The notes below the pieces were generated by a model, which ran no database searches, was not told where the DNA came from, and worked only from the letters and a program-made list of their open reading frames with translations. Positions 53,930 through 64,000 of a stretch of DNA of 64,000 nt are shown one piece after another. Position numbers and translations under genes: made by a program. Each line of letters begins with the position of its first letter. Positions within the stretch are counted from its first letter, which is position 1. This stretch comes from QHXM01 sp963697975 (lineage in GTDB: Bacteria > Acidobacteriota > Blastocatellia > Pyrinomonadales > Pyrinomonadaceae), in NCBI GenBank assembly GCA_963697975.1, contig OY969111.1, positions 3,286,001 through 3,350,000 of the forward strand, written 5' to 3'.

Positions 53930-54643
53930 GTGAACAAAAAGAGACCGCAAAAGCGAACTGCCCAAAAGCTTAACGCAACCAAAGGTGCGGCTAGACTGCG
54001 TTTGCCAAACATGGAAGATTTTCATTGTGATTTCCTCGAACTGGTTTTCATTATCAGCGCGAGAAGCTTTGATAAAGAAGCTTTGCTGAAAGCTATAGGG
54101 CAAACCGACGAAGGACTAGAATACTTTCGCTTGATATTCGGAAGTCGCGACAATCCAGACAAGCAGCACGCTCACATGGAGATTAGATTCACGCCAGCAA
54201 AGCAAGTTAGGATACGGATTGATTACCATAAATCTCGCGGCGATGTAGAAGACGCCCAAGCACCTTTTATGGAAGACTGCGCTCAGTGGTTAGCTGGAAT
54301 AATAAGAACAAAGAAAGTTTCTGCAAGCATTAATGTATCCTATGTATTTGATAAGAGTTTTTCTCCGCGCATGGCTTTGCCCTTTCCATTGATAGGGGCT
54401 GACGCATTATCTGGAGCTTTGGTCACGGGTTTTGCTTTGAAGTTGCGTGATGAGGCCGAAATAGATAGGGTATTCATTCAAAGCGAGGAAGGGCTAACGC
54501 CCATTTCAATCTTCAAGGAAGCTAAAATTCAACTGAAGGACTTTGACTTATATGCTGAATTAGAGAGACTTCAAATCCCTATAATGTCACTTGTGGAGAA
54601 AAAGGATAAAACGCATGAAGGCAGCCAGAAAAAACGACGTTGA
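53930..54643 (+). CDS. Hypothetical protein of the accessory island
   Basis: 237 residues, GTG start with AAAGAG upstream. It is AT-richer than the flanks. It has a basic N-terminus (NKKRPQKRTAQKLNATKG) and a mixed alpha/beta body; nothing recognised. Its end overlaps the DUF433 gene by about 30 bases, suggesting coupled translation. It could be an additional member of the toxin-antitoxin operon or cargo. Confidence 0.5.
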   Translation: MNKKRPQKRTAQKLNATKGAARLRLPNMEDFHCDFLELVFIISARSFDKEALLKAIGQTDEGLEYFRLIFGSRDNPDKQHAHMEIRFTPAKQVRIRIDYHKSRGDVEDAQAPFMEDCAQWLAGIIRTKKVSASINVSYVFDKSFSPRMALPFPLIGADALSGALVTGFALKLRDEAEIDRVFIQSEEGLTPISIFKEAKIQLKDFDLYAELERLQIPIMSLVEKKDKTHEGSQKKRR

Positions 54644-55046
54644 TGTTTTTGAGGGCAACCCATCACTCGCAAAAGCCTACTCCCTTATTCGAGGATGGCG
54701 ACGGGCAAACATTGCGTCAACGCACGATCAACATGACGTAAAGCTTTTCGTGGTTAATAGACCCGCAAAGCAAAAATCTATTAAAGAGCAACTCCGCCCT
54801 CTGATTGAGCGGCTATGTGCTAAGCATCCATCTATTAGTATTGACTCAGAAGTTCTGGGAGGCACGCCCCACATAAAAGGCACGCGACTATCTGTTCGGA
54901 CTATTCTAGGGAAACTACACCTATACGGAAACGTCCAAACTGTACTGGACATCTATGAGCCTCATCTAAGCGAAGAGCAGGTTAAAGCAGCTATCGCTTA
55001 TGCTCAAGACTTCTTGGAGATGGGTTGTGCCTCAAACAAACCTTAA
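54615..55046 (+). CDS. DUF433-domain protein (antitoxin-like)
   Basis: 143 residues from ATG 54615. The C-terminal 65 residues are a clear DUF433 domain (SEVLGGTPHIKGTRLSVRTI, LSEEQVKAAIAYAQDFL), a winged/HTH-like domain found beside PIN-like genes. The N-terminal 70 residues are additional. Partner gene: the PIN-like protein at 55027, whose start overlaps the stop. Confidence 0.78.
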   Translation: MKAARKNDVDVFEGNPSLAKAYSLIRGWRRANIASTHDQHDVKLFVVNRPAKQKSIKEQLRPLIERLCAKHPSISIDSEVLGGTPHIKGTRLSVRTILGKLHLYGNVQTVLDIYEPHLSEEQVKAAIAYAQDFLEMGCASNKP

Positions 55047-55437
55047 AGTAATGGTTGATGAAGACCTTCTTGATAAGCGAACAATAGCCGCCTTGCAAAC
55101 AATCGGGGCGGCTGTTGACGTAAAAACAATACTAGAATGCAACCTTGCTTTGGGCACAAAAGATAAAGTTCTGGTTAGCGCCACAAGCACAAAGCGGCGA
55201 ATACTTTTAACCGCAAATTATAACGACATTAACGAGCATAAATATAAACCTTGTGAGCATGGCGGCATCATCTTAATAGACCATCCAAACCCTTCGCCAG
55301 AAGTTGTACGCAATCGCCTGAGGGCTTTTTGTCGATCTGGTAAAAGGTCTCACGCGAAGGGACACGTCACATACCTGAGAGCAGACAAGTTTATTATTCA
55401 TAAAGAACATAAAGAAAAGATTGAAGAGAGGTACTAA
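55027..55437 (+). CDS. DUF5615 PIN-like protein (toxin-like)
   Basis: 136 residues from GTG 55027. LKVMVDEDLLDKRTIAAL, DKVLVSATSTKRRILLTANYND and GGIILIDHPNPSPEVVRNRL are DUF5615/PIN-like signatures with acidic residues that may coordinate metal for RNA cleavage. Overlaps the DUF433 gene by 20 bases, the usual antitoxin-first order. The tail is Lys-rich. RNase activity is inferred from the family. Confidence 0.75.
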   Translation: MPQTNLKVMVDEDLLDKRTIAALQTIGAAVDVKTILECNLALGTKDKVLVSATSTKRRILLTANYNDINEHKYKPCEHGGIILIDHPNPSPEVVRNRLRAFCRSGKRSHAKGHVTYLRADKFIIHKEHKEKIEERY

Positions 55438-55592
55438 TGAGGAAGCAAACCGAAAGCGAATTGCAAAGCGAATCAAGAGCCTTCACCGACTTGGCTAAAA
55501 AACTCTTAGCCGTTCCGAAGAAAGAAATAGACGCTCAAAAAGCAAAGTACGAAAAGAGTAAGGAACGGAAAAACGAAAAGCGGGCTAAGTAA
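55437..55592 (+). CDS. Small basic helical protein
   Basis: 51 residues. The ATG shares its first base with the stop of the PIN-like gene (TAATG), so translation is coupled. FTDLAKKLLAVPKKEIDAQK is a motif seen in small uncharacterised bacterial proteins. It is too short to be certain, but frame, overlap and composition support it as a third member of the module. Confidence 0.6.
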   Translation: MRKQTESELQSESRAFTDLAKKLLAVPKKEIDAQKAKYEKSKERKNEKRAK

Positions 55593-55627
55593 CCCGCTTC
55601 CGCTTGCCTCGCTTTTGCCGTTTTGTT

Positions 55628-56491
55628 TTAGTGTCCCAAAAGGCTGCCTGTCAGTTCATCATAGGTTAGCCTCTTTCCTGCAATCTGCTTCACCGTTTGA
55701 ATAAACCTGTCGGCATCCTTTCCCTTGCGTGTATTGAATCTAAAGGTCTGTTCGTCGAGGTAGCGAAACAGATGAAACGGTTCGACTGATACATACGTGC
55801 CCTTGATGCCACGCTTTAGAAGACTCCAAAAGTTCTCAATACCGTTCGTGTGAATCTGACCATCAACGTACTTTTCAGCATGATTGATTACTTTGTGGAT
55901 ATACGCATCTTCCAAGCCCTTGTAATTCCTTAGAGCATCTGTGAACAGTTCTGCGCCCGACTCGACGTTGCCCCTTACTTCTCCATGAAGTATCTCTCTA
56001 GTCGCGCCGCTAATAACTTTGGCTCTGACTTTCCCATCGCGCTCTAGCAGACCCATAACAGCGACCTTGCCCTTGCCGCCTGTGCCTTGAATCTTTCGGC
56101 CTTTGTCGCTCCTGTGCATGTTGCGAGCAAGGCCGCCAATGTATGTCTCATCAACTTCCACTTGACCTGATAGCTTCTCAAACGTTCCGGTCTGCATCGC
56201 CAGACGGATGCGATGAAGAAGAAACCAAGCTGACTTTTGAGTGACACCTAATGCACGGTGAATCTCGTAAGAACTAATACCGTTCTTAGCGTTCGCAATC
56301 AGCCAGATTGCCGCCAGCCACTTATCAAGGCCGATGGCAGAGTCTTCCATGATAGTGCCGCGCTTGACGCTGAATTGCTTGTGGCAAGTCTTATTCATGC
56401 ACTTCCACATGCGGCGAGAAGAGAGATAAGATACGGCCTTGCCTTCGCAATGCGGGCATGTCACACCATCAGGCCAACGCATCATTGCCAT
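55628..56491 (-). CDS. IS1595-family transposase
   Basis: 287 residues. A zinc-ribbon (CPHCEGKA, CMNKTCHKQF) and a DDE-type catalytic domain with VEVDETYIGG (first Asp), ELFTDALRNY (second) and HTNGIENFWSLLKRGIKGTY (Glu) are typical of IS1595/ISXO2. It lacks about 20 residues of the usual N-terminus before RWPDG, where no start codon is found. No clear inverted repeats were found at its ends, so the element may be degenerate. Confidence 0.85.
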   Translation of the reverse strand: MAMMRWPDGVTCPHCEGKAVSYLSSRRMWKCMNKTCHKQFSVKRGTIMEDSAIGLDKWLAAIWLIANAKNGISSYEIHRALGVTQKSAWFLLHRIRLAMQTGTFEKLSGQVEVDETYIGGLARNMHRSDKGRKIQGTGGKGKVAVMGLLERDGKVRAKVISGATREILHGEVRGNVESGAELFTDALRNYKGLEDAYIHKVINHAEKYVDGQIHTNGIENFWSLLKRGIKGTYVSVEPFHLFRYLDEQTFRFNTRKGKDADRFIQTVKQIAGKRLTYDELTGSLLGH

Positions 56492-56847
56492 GAATTTGTC
56501 GGCGGGCGACTCTTTGTTGACCTCTACGGGCTGGCAATGGCCCGAAACTAAGGCGGAGAGAGTTAAGCTGCCTCAACTCTCTTCGCCCACCTCTTAACTG
56601 AGCTTCTTTGTGCTGGGCAATGCAGGCGGGACACGTATTGCCCGGCACAAAGTGATAAACCGTCAAGTGAATCCGTCCATTGACAGCTAGACCGATTCGT
56701 TATATTGTCCGGCATTCTGGTCGGCAGAGGTTAGCTGACCTTCCCCTCGCGTTTCTGCGAATATTATGCTCGGAACCTCCGGGCGTGCTGCCAGCGGCTT
56801 TTCCCGACATGACGCCGCCTTTTAAGTTTCTAAGGAGTCTCAAAACC
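56492..56847. other. Gene-free stretch after the transposase
   Basis: About 355 bases. AGAGAGTTAAGCTGCCTCAACTCTCT at 56558-56583 forms a hairpin. Near 56620-56650, CAGGCGGGACACG with TGCCCGGCACAAAG could be remains of an IS end. AAGGAG at 56832-56837 is the binding site of the next gene. Confidence 0.4.
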
Positions 56848-57624
56848 GTGAAAAGATTAATCTCCCGTATGCTCCCCTTGCCGGTAGCCCTGTGCCTGCT
56901 CGCGCTCGCCTTTCCGCTCTCAGGGCTGGCGCAAAGTAAAGCCGCTCCGAAAAACGAAAAGAAGCCGCAATCAGACAAGACACTTTCCAGTAAGGGCGCT
57001 CCCGTCATCACGGTCGCCCCGAAAACGGTGAGCAAACCAGTCGCCAGTTTCCTGTCGCCACTGGAGCAGGAAATCATCAACGAGATGAACCTCGCTCGCA
57101 CAGAGCCTCAGAAGTACGCCGCCTTCGTCGTCGAGTTTAAGAGTTATTACAAGGGTAACCAACTCACGTATCCAGGAGCGAAAGCGGCGATTTTAACTGC
57201 CGAAGGCATCCCGGCAGTTGACGAAGCGATTAATTTCCTGAAAACGGCCAAGCCGCTCCCCGCTATGACCATCACGATGGGGCCTTACCTGGCCGCGAAA
57301 GATCATGCCCGTGACCTGGCTCAGAAAGGCATCTCCGGGCATCGTGGCAGCGACGGCAGCTCGCCGAACGCCAGACTGGAACGCTATGGCAGGTGGGAAG
57401 GCGTGGTCGGCGAAAATATCGTTTACGAAGTCCGCACGGCGCGCGAGATCGTCATCGGCCTTATCATCGACGACGGCACACAGAATCGCGGGCACAGAAG
57501 AAATATTTTCGACCCGAATCACCACATCACCGGGGTCTCCATCAGCGATTCTTCGACTAACGGCGCGAGATGCGTCATCACTTACGTCGGGGGCTATCAG
57601 GATAAAGCCGCCGTTCCTCAATAA
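56848..57624 (+). CDS. CAP/SCP-domain secreted protein
   Basis: 258 residues from GTG 56848 (AAGGAG 10 bases upstream). The signal peptide is LPLPVALCLLALAFPLSGLAQ. A Lys/Pro-rich linker is followed by the CAP domain: EQEIINEMNLARTEP, AAKDHARDLAQKG, GENI, HRRNIFDP. It has the conserved His/Glu residues of the CAP superfamily. It may bind lipids or other ligands outside the cell; the exact role is unknown. A longer frame from 56680 is rejected for lack of a binding site. Confidence 0.82.
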   Translation: MKRLISRMLPLPVALCLLALAFPLSGLAQSKAAPKNEKKPQSDKTLSSKGAPVITVAPKTVSKPVASFLSPLEQEIINEMNLARTEPQKYAAFVVEFKSYYKGNQLTYPGAKAAILTAEGIPAVDEAINFLKTAKPLPAMTITMGPYLAAKDHARDLAQKGISGHRGSDGSSPNARLERYGRWEGVVGENIVYEVRTAREIVIGLIIDDGTQNRGHRRNIFDPNHHITGVSISDSSTNGARCVITYVGGYQDKAAVPQ

Positions 57625-57773
57625 ACGTTAAACTTCGACCAAACTTTTGTGGCTGGCAGCACGGCTGGACATCGCCTTAAACGGCGTGTTAGATTGCTTT
57701 GTCTTTTAATCTTAGCGGTTACCGCCTCGATTAAGGCGGATTTGACTGCGGTCTGGGAGGGCCATCAACAGCA

Positions 57774-58043
57774 GTGTCGTTAGCAAAAGAAGCCAAAGAG
57801 AAGATTGTTTCGGATTTCCGTACCCATGAAACGGATACGGGTTCACCACAGGTGCAGGTCGCACTGCTCAGCCAGCGGATTACCGAGCTGACCGAGCATT
57901 TCAAGACCCATAAGAAAGATAACCATTCGCGGCGCGGCCTGCTCAAGATGGTCTCGCAGCGCAGAAGTCTTCTCGATTACCTCAAGCGCGAAAACATCGA
58001 GCGCTATCACGAGGTTGTCACCCGTCTCGGCCTGCGTCGTTAA
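57774..58043 (+). CDS. rpsO: 30S ribosomal protein S15
   Basis: 89 residues, GTG start with GGGAGG upstream. The whole sequence matches S15 (HETDTGSPQVQVALLSQRI, DNHSRRGLLKMVSQRR, RYHEVVTRLGLRR). It binds 16S rRNA. It is followed by pnp, the usual rpsO-pnp pairing. The leader 57625-57773 includes the 8-base hairpin GGTTACC/CTCGATTAAGGCGG region but no clear riboswitch. Confidence 0.97.
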   Translation: MSLAKEAKEKIVSDFRTHETDTGSPQVQVALLSQRITELTEHFKTHKKDNHSRRGLLKMVSQRRSLLDYLKRENIERYHEVVTRLGLRR

Positions 58044-58217
58044 AGCAAAAGCCGGACGGTTAGACAAAATCGAGAGTCCGAATTGACGAACGAGAGAATT
58101 CTTCGAGTCTCAAAAATTACAAAGCCCGCGTCTATCGAAGAGCTTGGCTAGAGGTGCCGAACGTGACGGCGTTGACCGAAAATCAAGCAGACGCGAGTAG
58201 CCCTGAGCACATACAGC

Positions 58218-58270
58218 AAAAGGCGGCGATGGTCTCACGGATAGAGATTATCGTCGCCTTTTAGTTTTTT
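58218..58270 (+). terminator. Rho-independent terminator after rpsO
   Basis: AAAAGGCGGCGAT pairs with ATCGTCGCCTTTT around about 18 bases, followed by TAGTTTTTT. Part of the rpsO message probably stops here; pnp is still near enough to be partly cotranscribed. Confidence 0.85.
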
Positions 58271-58290
58271 GAAAAACAGCGTCAAGGAAC

Positions 58291-58347
58291 GAGTGACGGG
58301 TGACAGGTTAAAACCTTGCTCCTACTCAAAACTCATCACGTATCACC
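58291..58347. repeat. Degenerate GGTGACA heptamer palindrome
   Basis: GAGTGACGGGTGACAGG (58291-58307) and CTCATCACGTATCACC (58332-58347) pair imperfectly around about 24 bases. It lies in the leader of pnp. Confidence 0.6.
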
Positions 58348-58460
58348 TTGTGGCTGCTCTCGAATCACACCAAATTACGCGCGGGCCGAACGTGACGCTC
58401 GTGGCGCGGACTGCTTCCACAAAAAGCAGCGATTATTTGTCCGAAGGAGACAAAACGAAC

Positions 58461-60599
<2,139 letters not shown>

Positions 60600-60631
60600 A
60601 AGCAAGGCAATCAGGTAGAGGGAAACTCCAG

Positions 60632-60675
60632 ACCGCCAGCAGGCTGATGACAAGCTTGCTGGCGGTTTCACTTTA
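60632..60675 (+). terminator. Rho-independent terminator after pnp
   Basis: ACCGCCAGCA pairs with TGCTGGCGGT, then TTCACTTT. It is 32 bases after the stop codon. Confidence 0.85.
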
Positions 60676-60798
60676 CCAATCAGGCAACTATCATCAGTTA
60701 TCGAGTCGAGCCGGAGCGAACTTGAGAGTCTCAACTTCAGTCAGTCAGACAATCAAACACCGCACCGCTACTATCCTGTCGAGACGCATTCGACGAAT

Positions 60799-61050
60799 TT
60801 GCCCTTGATCAACTATCTGCCGAACAAGCTGGCTTTCGCTCTGGCGCGCAAGTGGTCTAGGCTGCAACCCCTGCCCAACGCTACCGAGGATGAGCTGTTG
60901 CGCGGCGGCATACGGGGCGCGACGGAGTTTGAAATCCTCAAGATTTTAGGAAAGAGCCGCCGCCGTCATCGCCCTGTTCTCCTTGAGCCGTGCGAGGGCA
61001 GCCACCGCGATAGGATAGACTTGTGGTACGCTCGATTGTACGAAAGGTGA
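60799..61050 (+). pseudogene. Possible methyltransferase C-terminal fragment
   Basis: 83 codons from a TTG. INYLPNKLAFALARKW, ELLRGGIRGATEFEILKIL and RIDLWYARLYER resemble the C-terminal part of some SAM-dependent methyltransferases. No N-terminal SAM domain precedes it, so it could be a remnant. The call is tentative. Confidence 0.3.
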
Positions 61051-61524
61051 AGTCTCTGGCCAAACTTGTTTTAAAGGGTGTTAAAGCTGTTTCCGGTCGC
61101 GTGCTTGTGCCTTATCTGACTTTAGCGGTTCGGAAGGATGAAAAGAGGTCTGTTCCAGGGTAAACGTTCGAGTTTTGTCTTTTGTCTCGTTTTGACCGGA
61201 TTTTCCTTGACAGGCGGGCCAAAGGCGGGTTAAATCACTGTCGCAAAACTGGAATCCACACAGCATTAAGCATCTTTCTCTAGCACATAAGGAAAGCCCA
61301 CAGACGGTTTCCATATTGTCAACGATATTTTGAAAGGCGACGCGAGCTTCCCGGAAGATTGAACCCTTCAATAAGGAAGGCTTTTTAACCAAAGCTATCT
61401 CGTCCGTGATAGCCGCATCGCTGTCTTTAGACCAATTTCGCTTAATCGAGTTCGCTCTCAAATCAGGATCACGCGCACTCTTGTTCGCGTCCCGCTTGCA
61501 GAGCCGAGGAGGAGCTTCCCAACG
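61051..61524. other. Leader of the PEP-CTERM gene
   Basis: About 475 bases with no gene. TTGACA at 61207-61212 and TTAAAT at 61230-61235 are 17 bases apart and could be a sigma-70 promoter, which would give a leader of about 280 bases. No riboswitch consensus was found in it. Confidence 0.4.
61207..61235 (+). promoter_or_regulatory. Candidate sigma-70 promoter for the PEP-CTERM gene
   Basis: It has a perfect -35 hexamer TTGACA, a 17-bp spacer and TTAAAT as -10. Confidence 0.4.
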
Positions 61525-62151
61525 ATGAGGAATCGAGCTATCAGCCCCGTCGCTACGATACTCAGCGTCTTAGTGCTGGCTTTTGTGGCATCACCCGCGC
61601 AGGCTGGCCCGGTGTCGTATTCAGATGTTGTCCACGTGATGGGCAACCTGCGAAGCGGTGGCCAGAGCCAGGAACTTCGCCTCCGCAGCATCTCTCAGGA
61701 GGGCAATACACCCGTCAACGGCGCTCTGGTTTCGGCCAGCAAGTCTTCAACAGACACTTCTTCAGCATCAACCTCAGACCCGACCTCGCTCGTCTCCACT
61801 TCGCAGGAAGGACAGCAGGGCAACGTCGAGGTCATCCAGGAAGGTGACGTGACCGGCACGGTCTGCGATTGCGGCGAATTCATCATTCCCGGCGGAGGCT
61901 TTCCAAAGTGGCTCGTCTTAGGCGGCGTTCCGCTGGTTTGCGTGCTGGCTGACTGCACCCCGGACGACGATTGCGAAGGCCCGGAGTGCACCCCCTGTGT
62001 AGGCCCGGAGTGCAACCCACCGGAGATTCCAGAACCGGCGACAATCTTCCTGCTTGGCTCAGGGCTGGCAGCCCTCGGAGCAAAGGCTCGTCGTCGCTAC
62101 ACTAAATCCAGAACCGACACGGAAGTCTCAACCGACACGGAGGAGGTGTGA
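61525..62151 (+). CDS. PEP-CTERM sorting-signal protein
   Basis: 208 residues. The signal peptide (TILSVLVLAFVASPAQA) and a C-terminal PEP-CTERM signal (IPEPATIFLLGSGLAALGAK then ARRR) mark it as an exosortase substrate. The middle is Ser/Thr-rich with a Cys-rich stretch (six Cys in DCTPDDDCEGPECTPCVGPEC). Unusually, 17 acidic/Thr residues follow the Arg cluster. XrtA is at 15133. GAGGAGG lies upstream of the start. The function of the mature protein is unknown. Confidence 0.85.
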   Translation: MRNRAISPVATILSVLVLAFVASPAQAGPVSYSDVVHVMGNLRSGGQSQELRLRSISQEGNTPVNGALVSASKSSTDTSSASTSDPTSLVSTSQEGQQGNVEVIQEGDVTGTVCDCGEFIIPGGGFPKWLVLGGVPLVCVLADCTPDDDCEGPECTPCVGPECNPPEIPEPATIFLLGSGLAALGAKARRRYTKSRTDTEVSTDTEEV

Positions 62152-62153
62152 TT

Positions 62154-63212
62154 ATGGGAGACAAACAGATGATTGCCACTCATTCACCAGCCTTCGGGCG
62201 AACAAGATTTGCTTTCTTCGCTCTGGTTGCGCTCTCGTTTCTCTTCGTTCAGTCGTTGACGACGACCGTGCGCGCCGATAACAAGAAGAAGCCCGCTTAT
62301 GGTCGTATCAAGCTCTCGACGAATCCGGGCGGCTATCCCGTCTTGATTGACGACCAGCCTGCTGGCAATACGACCGTCAGCGAGCGCCTGCTGGATTTGC
62401 CCGCCGGGCCGCATAAGGTCGAGATCATCTTCCCGAACGGCGAGCGCTGGACGCGCGAGTTCGTTATTAGCGGTGGCCGTATTTATTGCATCGGTCTGGC
62501 CTACAGCGAGCGAGCGATTCCGATTCCACCTGCCTTGCCCTGCCCGTATCCGGTCAACGTCTCTGCGCCTGCGACCGCGAACGACGGCGATGTCATCACC
62601 TTCACGGCGGATGTGGCCTACAAGGGTAACTCTGCGCTCAACTACACCTGGACGATCAGCCCCGCTGGTGTCCGCATCCTGAGCGGTGCAGGCACGCCGA
62701 CCATCATGGTTGATTCAACCGGGGTCGGTCGCCAGCCCGTGACAGCTATCCTGATGGTAGACGACGGCTCAGGCGAGCGCTCATGCAGGCAGACGGCGCA
62801 GGCTGTGACGAACATTAACGCGGTGGTTATCCCACCCGCGAAGGCGCGCGTCTTCGATCAGTTTGAACCGCCCGCTTTCGACGATGTCAAAGCGCGTCTC
62901 GATAATCTCGCGATAGAATTGCAGAACGCTCCCGCATCGCAGGGCTACATCATCGTCTATTCGGGTCGCAGAAGCCGTCCCGGACAGGCGGACAAACTCG
63001 CCGCGCGGACGAAGGATTACCTGACTAAAGAGCGTGGCATTGACAGCAGCCGCCTCGTAATCACCAACGGTGGCTACCGCGAAAGCGACTACTTTGAACT
63101 CTGGATCGTGCCGCAGGGCGCAGAGCCGCCACAGGCGACACCGTCCCTGCAACCGGGCGATGCTCAGCCGGGAGCCGAGAACTTGCGCCCGCGCCGCTCA
63201 CGTCGCGGATAA
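62154..63212 (+). CDS. PEGA/OmpA-like secreted protein
   Basis: 352 residues from ATG 62154 (GAGGAGG upstream). After a signal peptide (FFALVALSFLFVQSLTTTVRA) come a PEGA-like domain (GRIKLSTNPGGYPVLIDDQP, LDLPAGPHKVEIIFPNGERW), an Ig/PKD-like part (VSAPATANDGDVITFTADV) and an OmpA-like C-terminal part (YIIVYSGRRSRPGQADKLAA, RTKDYLTKERGIDSSRLVI). It probably touches peptidoglycan. It overlaps the PEP-CTERM gene's stop region and is likely co-expressed with it. Confidence 0.75.
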   Translation: MGDKQMIATHSPAFGRTRFAFFALVALSFLFVQSLTTTVRADNKKKPAYGRIKLSTNPGGYPVLIDDQPAGNTTVSERLLDLPAGPHKVEIIFPNGERWTREFVISGGRIYCIGLAYSERAIPIPPALPCPYPVNVSAPATANDGDVITFTADVAYKGNSALNYTWTISPAGVRILSGAGTPTIMVDSTGVGRQPVTAILMVDDGSGERSCRQTAQAVTNINAVVIPPAKARVFDQFEPPAFDDVKARLDNLAIELQNAPASQGYIIVYSGRRSRPGQADKLAARTKDYLTKERGIDSSRLVITNGGYRESDYFELWIVPQGAEPPQATPSLQPGDAQPGAENLRPRRSRRG

Positions 63213-63220
63213 TTAAAACT

Positions 63221-63293
63221 GTGACAAATAAAAAGTGACAGGTGACGAGTTAAAAACTTCTGGCTCGTCACCTGTCACTTTTAGCTTGTCACT
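63221..63293. repeat. GGTGACA heptamer palindrome
   Basis: GTGACAAATAAAAAGTGACA and complementary TGTCACTTTTAGCTTGTCAC flank a loop with TCGTCACC. It lies after the OmpA-like gene. Confidence 0.85.
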
Positions 63294-63402
63294 ATTGTTA
63301 TGCGTGTGGTAACAATCCCCCCGGACGTTTCCCTTAAAACTTAAATTTTCCCCTCTCCCAATGGCTCTCGACTAGAAACTTTCCGAAGGAGGATGGTGTC
63401 TT

Positions 63403-63570
63403 ATGGCTGAAGGTGATGGCGGTGGCGGCGGCAACGCCGGAGTGGTGGCTGTGCTGGTGATTTTCGTGATTGTTGTTTTGATCGCGCTCTATTTCTTTGG
63501 GGTGTTCGGAGGACGCGGCGGCGGGTCTCCAGTCCCGAACAAGGTTGACGTTAACATCCAGACCAAGTAG
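63403..63570 (+). CDS. Small Gly-rich single-span membrane protein
   Basis: 55 residues. GAAGGAGG 10 bases before the ATG makes it credible. A Gly-rich N-terminus is followed by one membrane helix (VVAVLVIFVIVVLIALYFFG) and a Gly-rich, basic end. No family is recognised; small membrane proteins of this shape often assist larger complexes. Confidence 0.7.
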   Translation: MAEGDGGGGGNAGVVAVLVIFVIVVLIALYFFGVFGGRGGGSPVPNKVDVNIQTK

Positions 63571-63668
63571 CAACCTAAAAGAGATTTCCAGCTTCGTTTG
63601 ATTGAGAAGGGAGCAGCCGCACATTGGACGCTGCTCTCTTTTCATTTATCACGCGGGGCTGCTAGACT

Positions 63669-63756
63669 CGTAAATCGTGAATCGTAAATCGTAAATCGAC
63701 GAGTGGACTTTCTTTTACGATTTACGATTCACGATTTACGATTCACGATTTACGAG
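63669..63756. repeat. CGTGAAT/CGTAAAT heptamer palindrome, copy 5
   Basis: Inverted relative to copy 1. It ends in GAGGAA, which doubles as the ribosome-binding site of the next gene. Confidence 0.92.
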
Positions 63757-63762
63757 GAACAA

Positions 63763-64000
63763 GTGTCAGCACCGAACATCGAAACCATCGTCTCTTTAGC
63801 CAAACGTCGCGGCTTCGTTTTCCCTTCATCGGAGATTTACGGGGGCTTAGGCAGCGCATGGGACTACGGCCCATTAGGCGTCGAACTCTGCAACAACGTC
63901 AAGCAGGCGTGGTGGCGCTGGATGGTTCACGAGCGCGACGACATGGAGGGGATTGATTCAAGCATCATCCTCAATCGGCAGGTCTGGAAATATTCCGGGC
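63763..64000 (+). CDS. glyQS: Glycyl-tRNA synthetase (5' end, truncated by the window)
   Basis: 79 codons, GTG start with GAGGAA upstream. The residues IVSLAKRRGFVFPSSEIYGG and SAWDYGPLGVELCNNVKQAW match the N-terminus of the homodimeric (GlyQS-type) class II enzyme. It continues past the window edge. Confidence 0.93.
   Translation, partial: MSAPNIETIVSLAKRRGFVFPSSEIYGGLGSAWDYGPLGVELCNNVKQAWWRWMVHERDDMEGIDSSIILNRQVWKYSG

Noticed and set aside
56469..56666. 65-codon minus-strand frame with CPACIAQH
   Set aside because: It overlaps the transposase start in another frame; possibly IS remains but not a supported gene.
55600..56680. Terminal inverted repeats of the IS1595-type element
   Set aside because: Only a 7-base GTGTCCC/GGGACAC match was found, and the left one lies inside the coding sequence, so the ends were not assigned.
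61450..61524. CGCACTC and CTTGCAGAGCC before the PEP-CTERM gene as a possible c-di-GMP aptamer
   Set aside because: Conserved CGCAAAGCC and GGTTACCG are missing.

Overview
The window looks like a chromosomal segment of an Acidobacteriota member, most probably class Blastocatellia (inference). The pointers are a Solibacter-type (TIGR03437-like) C-terminal domain on the first secreted protein, a winged-helix/PD40-propeller regulator, a small Cys-bearing HTH protein of acidobacterial type, an XrtA-type exosortase locus, and moderately high GC with very many intergenic palindromic repeats. No rRNA, tRNA or CRISPR array was seen.

Layout. 1-2850: a c-di-GMP-I (GEMM) riboswitch followed by a large secreted beta-propeller protein with a Pro-Thr linker. 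3060-29360: an exopolysaccharide/exosortase region with a Wzx-type flippase, polysaccharide deacetylase, two divergent asparagine-synthase-like proteins, a GT2 glycosyltransferase, exosortase (XrtA), EpsI, a PrsT-type TPR lipoprotein, a Wzz-type chain-length protein, an ExeA-like ATPase, a BY-kinase, a polyprenyl-P sugar transferase, a Wza-type export protein, an HTH protein, a Ycf48-like protein and a TPR protein. Inside it sit AT-richer blocks that interrupt the polysaccharide genes: three gene cassettes bounded by integron attC-like sites (DinB-like protein, 2H phosphoesterase, CHAT caspase-like protease) with no integrase in view, and a TIR-CBS fusion followed by a fourth, weaker attC-like site.

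29583-53400: mainly housekeeping and envelope genes (M13 peptidase, lysS, an ICMT-like methyltransferase, rfaE2, mfd, a SurA-like PPIase, an S4 protein, a membrane-anchored wHTH-propeller regulator, a TonB-family protein, dusB, an L,D-transpeptidase, an M23 peptidase and a type II NADH dehydrogenase). 53930-56680: an AT-rich accessory island with an unknown protein, a DUF433/DUF5615 toxin-antitoxin-like pair, a 51-residue protein and an IS1595-type transposase. 56848-64000: a CAP-domain protein, rpsO, pnp, one PEP-CTERM protein (a likely substrate of the exosortase), a PEGA/OmpA-like protein, a 55-residue membrane protein and the 5' end of glycyl-tRNA synthetase.

The most distinctive signals are (i) the integrase-less cassette array and TIR-CBS cassette, which carry proteins of prokaryotic immunity/cell-death type inside a capsule locus; (ii) the c-di-GMP riboswitch next to an exosortase locus; and (iii) a set of dispersed palindromes whose arms are tandem heptamers. 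These palindromes supply start regions, stop codons, a likely signal-peptide region and an in-frame insert in Mfd.
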